Below are positions 60,815 through 64,000 of a stretch of 64,000 bases of DNA, piece after piece. The notes under the pieces were generated by a model. That model was not told the origin of the DNA and ran no database searches. It worked only from the letters and a program-made list of their open reading frames with translations. The translations under genes and the position numbers were made by a program. Source of the DNA: Alkaliphilus sp. B6464 (GTDB lineage Bacteria > Bacillota > Clostridia > Peptostreptococcales > Natronincolaceae); NCBI RefSeq assembly GCF_018141165.1, contig NZ_CP058557.1, forward strand, positions 1,426,001-1,490,000, read 5' to 3'. The first letter of the stretch is position 1; every line of letters begins with the position of its first letter.

Positions 60815-62815
60815 ATGAAAAGTATACGAAATAAATTAATCGCTATTTTCACACTAATATTACTAATTACATCATTAACATTAGGCTTTGTATCTATTCA
60901 AACTGCTTCAAATAAGCTTATTGATGAGGAGAGTGAGTTCTTAGAAGCTTTATCTATACAAGCCTCAAAGTATATTGAAGCAAGAACCAATCACCAATTA
61001 AGCCATATTGAAACATTAGCGGCCAATATGGATTTAATCGACGGTCTATCCTGGGAGAAGAAGGTTGATTTTTTTGAAAGAGAAGCGAAAAGGTCAGGTT
61101 ATAATAATTTTACTATGATAGATTTGAGTGGTAATTCAACTACTATAGATGATAAGATGACTAGTACTAATGTAAGCCATAGAGATTATTTCAAAAAGGC
61201 ATTGTCTGGAGTACCTGCTATGTCCGATGTTATAATTAGTAATGTAGATAATAATACAATTATTGTATATGCATCTCCAATTATTCAAAATGGACAAGTA
61301 ATAGGAGTATTAAACGGTGCTAGAAAAGGAGACATACTGAGTGAGATTGTAAGTGATATGGAGTATGGAAAAACTGGAACTTTTTTCATAGTGAATGAAA
61401 CTGGAACCATTATAGGAGATATAGATAGGGACTTGGTTATGCAACAGTATAATCCTATAGAAGAATCGAAAAATGATCCTGCTTCAGAATCTTTAGCTAA
61501 TTTTATTGAAAGTAGTATTTCAGAAAAGACATCTGGAACAGGAAGTTATACGTATAAAGGAATAGAAAAAATGTCAGCCTTTGCTCCAATAGGTGATAGT
61601 GGATGGACTATATTTGTAGGAATAGAGAAACAAGAAGTATTATCAGGTATAAATCAACTAAGAAACAACTTGGGTTTATTTACATTAATGGCAATTGTAG
61701 TAGGGGCACTAATCACATTTTTTGTTAGTAAAAGTATTGCAGCACCAATAGTGTTGCTTACAGGTTTCGCAGAGAAGGTGGCTAATTTAGATATTACTGA
61801 AGATGTAGAAAACAAACTTCTTTTGAGAAAAGATGAAATAGGAGGATTAGGTCGTGCATTTAAAGAAATAATATACAGTTTGAGAGAATTTATAAAAAAT
61901 GTATCCTATAATTCTGAGTACCTAGCATCCTCCTCGGAAGAGCTAACCGCTGTTACTCAACAGTTAGTTGTTACAGGCGAAGAAGTAGGCAGAACTATTG
62001 AAGAAATTGCAAAAGGGGCAAATGATCAAGCAAAGGATACTGAAGAAGGTGCAACTAATATTGATGAATTAGGTAAGCAAATATTCAAAAATCGTCAAGA
62101 TATATTAAGCTTAAGCAGTGCATCGGAAGAAGTAAATATTCTAAAGGATGAAGGTTTAAATATATTAACTGAGCTTGTAGAAAAAAATAAAGAGTGTAAC
62201 ATGGCAATGAAGGAAGTAGGAGAAATTATTGCTAATACGAATAAAAGTGCGGAAAAAATAGAAGTTGCCAGTGAGATGGTTAAAAATATAACACAGCAGA
62301 CTAATTTATTGGCGCTAAATGCAGCAATTGAGGCGGCACGAGCAGGAGAAGCTGGTAAGGGATTTGCGGTAGTGGCAGATGAAATAAGAAAACTATCCGA
62401 ACAATCCAATCAATTTACACAGCAAATTACTGATATAGTGGTAGATTTAACTAATAAAACTGGTCAAGCTGTAAATACTATGGGCGAAGTTGATAAAATA
62501 GTGATGTCTCAAACTGAGAGTGTAGAACTAACAAATATTAAATTTGAGGGAATCGCTGATGCGATAGACAAAGTAAAGGAAGCGATAGAAGATATTAATC
62601 AATCTGGAAATGAGATGGATAGAAAAAAAGAAAGTATTATAGAGACTATCCAAAACCTATCAGCAATATCTGAGGAAAATGCAGCAGGAACAGAAGAAGC
62701 AGCGGCTTCTGTAGAAGAACAAATAGCATCTATAGAAGAAATTGCTAATGCTAGTGAATCTTTAGCGAAGCTTGCTGAAGAAATGCAGGAGAGTATTTCT
62801 AAATTTAAATATTAG
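60815..62815 (+). CDS. Methyl-accepting chemotaxis protein with dCache sensor
   Basis: 666 residues from ATG 60815 behind GGGAGGGTTTGATAAT. A membrane helix at 5-27, extracellular dCache_1 domain to about 275 ([25 protein letters not shown]), second helix near 290, HAMP to about 360 and the signalling hairpin [30 protein letters not shown]. It reports a small extracellular ligand to the CheA kinase. Ligand residues cannot be assigned. Confidence 0.95.
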   Translation: MKSIRNKLIAIFTLILLITSLTLGFVSIQTASNKLIDEESEFLEALSIQASKYIEARTNHQLSHIETLAANMDLIDGLSWEKKVDFFEREAKRSGYNNFTMIDLSGNSTTIDDKMTSTNVSHRDYFKKALSGVPAMSDVIISNVDNNTIIVYASPIIQNGQVIGVLNGARKGDILSEIVSDMEYGKTGTFFIVNETGTIIGDIDRDLVMQQYNPIEESKNDPASESLANFIESSISEKTSGTGSYTYKGIEKMSAFAPIGDSGWTIFVGIEKQEVLSGINQLRNNLGLFTLMAIVVGALITFFVSKSIAAPIVLLTGFAEKVANLDITEDVENKLLLRKDEIGGLGRAFKEIIYSLREFIKNVSYNSEYLASSSEELTAVTQQLVVTGEEVGRTIEEIAKGANDQAKDTEEGATNIDELGKQIFKNRQDILSLSSASEEVNILKDEGLNILTELVEKNKECNMAMKEVGEIIANTNKSAEKIEVASEMVKNITQQTNLLALNAAIEAARAGEAGKGFAVVADEIRKLSEQSNQFTQQITDIVVDLTNKTGQAVNTMGEVDKIVMSQTESVELTNIKFEGIADAIDKVKEAIEDINQSGNEMDRKKESIIETIQNLSAISEENAAGTEEAAASVEEQIASIEEIANASESLAKLAEEMQESISKFKY

Positions 62816-62905
62816 GAGTTAAATAAATATTATCTGTTGACATAATCATAACATTTAGTTATAATACATAAGTAGATTTTTCCAAAATTATAATTGATAA
62901 ATAAT

Positions 62906-62956
62906 CAGAAGCACATGGGCAGCTTTATAAAACACCCAGTTGCTTCTGTTTTTTTA
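62906..62956 (+). terminator. Intrinsic terminator after the chemoreceptor gene
   Basis: CAGAAGCA and TGCTTCTG (62906-62913, 62941-62948), with inner TGGG/CCCA pairs, followed by an 8-base T-run. Confidence 0.85.
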
Positions 62957-62983
62957 TTTTTGTAGGCAGAGGAGGAATAGGAT

Positions 62984-64000
62984 ATGAAGAAACTACTAAA
63001 AGATAAGAAATTTTTTATTTTATTGTTTACACTAGCTTTACCGATTACTTTTCAAAATCTGATCAGTTCATCCCTTAATCTAATTGATAATTTGATGATT
63101 GGTAAGCTAGGAGAAACAGAAATTGCTGCTGTAGGCTTAATCAATCAGTTCTTTTTTATTTTTATGTTATGTTTATCAGGTATTAATGCTGGGGCCAGTA
63201 TATTTATGTCTCAATATTGGGGAAAAAAGAATATAGATAGAATAAAAAAGGTATTAGGCTTAAATATTATACTGGGACTATTAACAGCTATTGTATTTTC
63301 AATTGTAGGGCTGGCATTTCCTAGTTTTGTAATTAGAGTGTTTACTAAAGATCAACATGTTATTGCTTTAGGTACTACTTATTTAAGATTTGTTGCTTTA
63401 GGTTTTGTTATGACGAGTATTACACAAGCATATTCTACTGCATTGAGAAGTACAGAACAACCAAATACTCCTATGTATGCTAGCTTAATAGGGGTTGCTT
63501 GTAATGCTATTTTAAACTGGGTATTAATTTTTGGAAACTTAGGTTTTCCTCCAATGGGTGTCAAGGGCGCAGCTATAGCTACAACTATAGCAAGAGGAGC
63601 TGAAATGTTTTACGTTTTAATTGTAGTATATGGAATTAATAATATTATTGGTGTAAAGCTTAGAGAAATATTTAGCTTTAATAGAGAATTTGTAATGGTA
63701 TACTTTAGGACATCATATTCAGTAATTATAAATGAAATTATATGGGCTTTAGGTATGACAGCCTATTCAGTTGTTTATGCTAAAATAAGTATTAGTGCTG
63801 TAGCTGGGATGCAAATTGCAACTACAATAAGTAATATTTTTATGGTAGTATGTATTGGTTTAGCTAGTGCCTCTGCTATAATGATAGGAACTCAGATTGG
63901 GGCAGAGCATGAAGATATAGCTAAGGACTATGCATTTAAACTAGGAGTATTATCACCTTTTATTGGAATCTTGATAGGAATAGGTATATGGGTTTCTGCT
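62984..64000 (+). CDS. MATE-family multidrug efflux transporter, 3' truncated by window edge
   Basis: 339 codons are visible, open to the window end. ATG behind GGAGGAATAGGAT. MATE features are ALPITFQNLISSSLNLIDNLMIGKLGETEIAAVGLINQ in the first helices and NAGASIFMSQYWGKKN after them. It would export drugs or metabolites using Na+ or H+. About 110 residues are expected beyond the window. Confidence 0.9.
   Translation, partial: MKKLLKDKKFFILLFTLALPITFQNLISSSLNLIDNLMIGKLGETEIAAVGLINQFFFIFMLCLSGINAGASIFMSQYWGKKNIDRIKKVLGLNIILGLLTAIVFSIVGLAFPSFVIRVFTKDQHVIALGTTYLRFVALGFVMTSITQAYSTALRSTEQPNTPMYASLIGVACNAILNWVLIFGNLGFPPMGVKGAAIATTIARGAEMFYVLIVVYGINNIIGVKLREIFSFNREFVMVYFRTSYSVIINEIIWALGMTAYSVVYAKISISAVAGMQIATTISNIFMVVCIGLASASAIMIGTQIGAEHEDIAKDYAFKLGVLSPFIGILIGIGIWVSA

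Noticed and set aside
1-64000. tRNA, rRNA, prophage, intact insertion sequence or defence system
   Set aside because: I looked on both strands for cloverleaf-like segments, transposase, integrase, restriction or Cas proteins and found none that I could support by eye.

Overview
The window is a low-GC Firmicute chromosome segment, most like an anaerobic endospore-forming Clostridia. Support comes from AT-rich codon use, strong AGGAGG/GGTGAT ribosome sites, TTG and GTG starts, and sporulation or germination genes (spoIIR, a ger operon, SpoIID-type and SPOCS/LysM proteins, veg). Oxygen-sensitive redox enzymes and an in-frame UGA read as selenocysteine fit the same picture. An Alkaliphilus/Natronincola-type clostridium is my guess from memory; no 16S rRNA is present to test it. 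No tRNA, rRNA, CRISPR array or intact transposase was seen.

Region by region. (1) 1-5.3 kb: tail of a glycolipid glycosyltransferase, a divergent S8-type lipoprotein protease, a C_GCAxxG_C_C redox protein with a TehA/TDT-type channel, and an XRE-cupin/EamA exporter cassette followed by a decayed copy of the TDT gene's 3' end. (2) 5.3-9.6 kb, minus strand: a three-subunit molybdenum hydroxylase and a MobA-like nucleotidyltransferase. (3) 9.9-12.9 kb: TetR regulator plus an ABC-2 exporter. (4) 13-17.5 kb: pstSCAB-phoU behind phased Pho boxes. (5) 17.8-24 kb: patatin-like lipase, then sufCBDSU behind a Fur-like site. (6) 24-33.2 kb: a secreted protein with four FMN-binding domains, NhaC, and a NuoE/NuoF/GltD-NuoG fusion complex resembling an electron-bifurcating transhydrogenase. 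(7) 33.4-43.2 kb: leucyl aminopeptidase, a HesB-like selenoprotein, a tiny zinc-ribbon protein, a SpoIID-amidase fusion, veg, arginine deiminase with RocB-like peptidase, a GIY-YIG protein, and a c-di-GMP riboswitch ahead of a TPR membrane protein and an M50-like protease. (8) 43.4-53 kb: spore and germination genes mixed with ispE, a GntR regulator and a MobA-like protein; one germination permease is a deletion pseudogene. (9) 53-64 kb: XRE-cupin regulator divergent from a DUF819 transporter and membrane dipeptidase, ddl, DUF1934, fchA, PucR regulator, a chemoreceptor and the start of a MATE exporter.

Common threads are iron-sulfur and flavin redox chemistry (suf, HesB selenoprotein, tetra-FMN protein, Nuo-like complex, Mo hydroxylase), amino-acid/peptide and possibly purine catabolism (arcA, rocB, pepA, M19 dipeptidase, fchA, PucR), and sporulation. 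The strongest unusual items are the selenoprotein with its SECIS-like hairpin, the 1192-residue fusion lacking a catalytic Cys/Sec, the tetra-FMN protein, the c-di-GMP riboswitch with an undescribed target operon, and the scar of gene duplication around the EamA cassette. Most ORFs have clear family matches; substrates of the transporters, the hydroxylase and the redox complex cannot be read from sequence.
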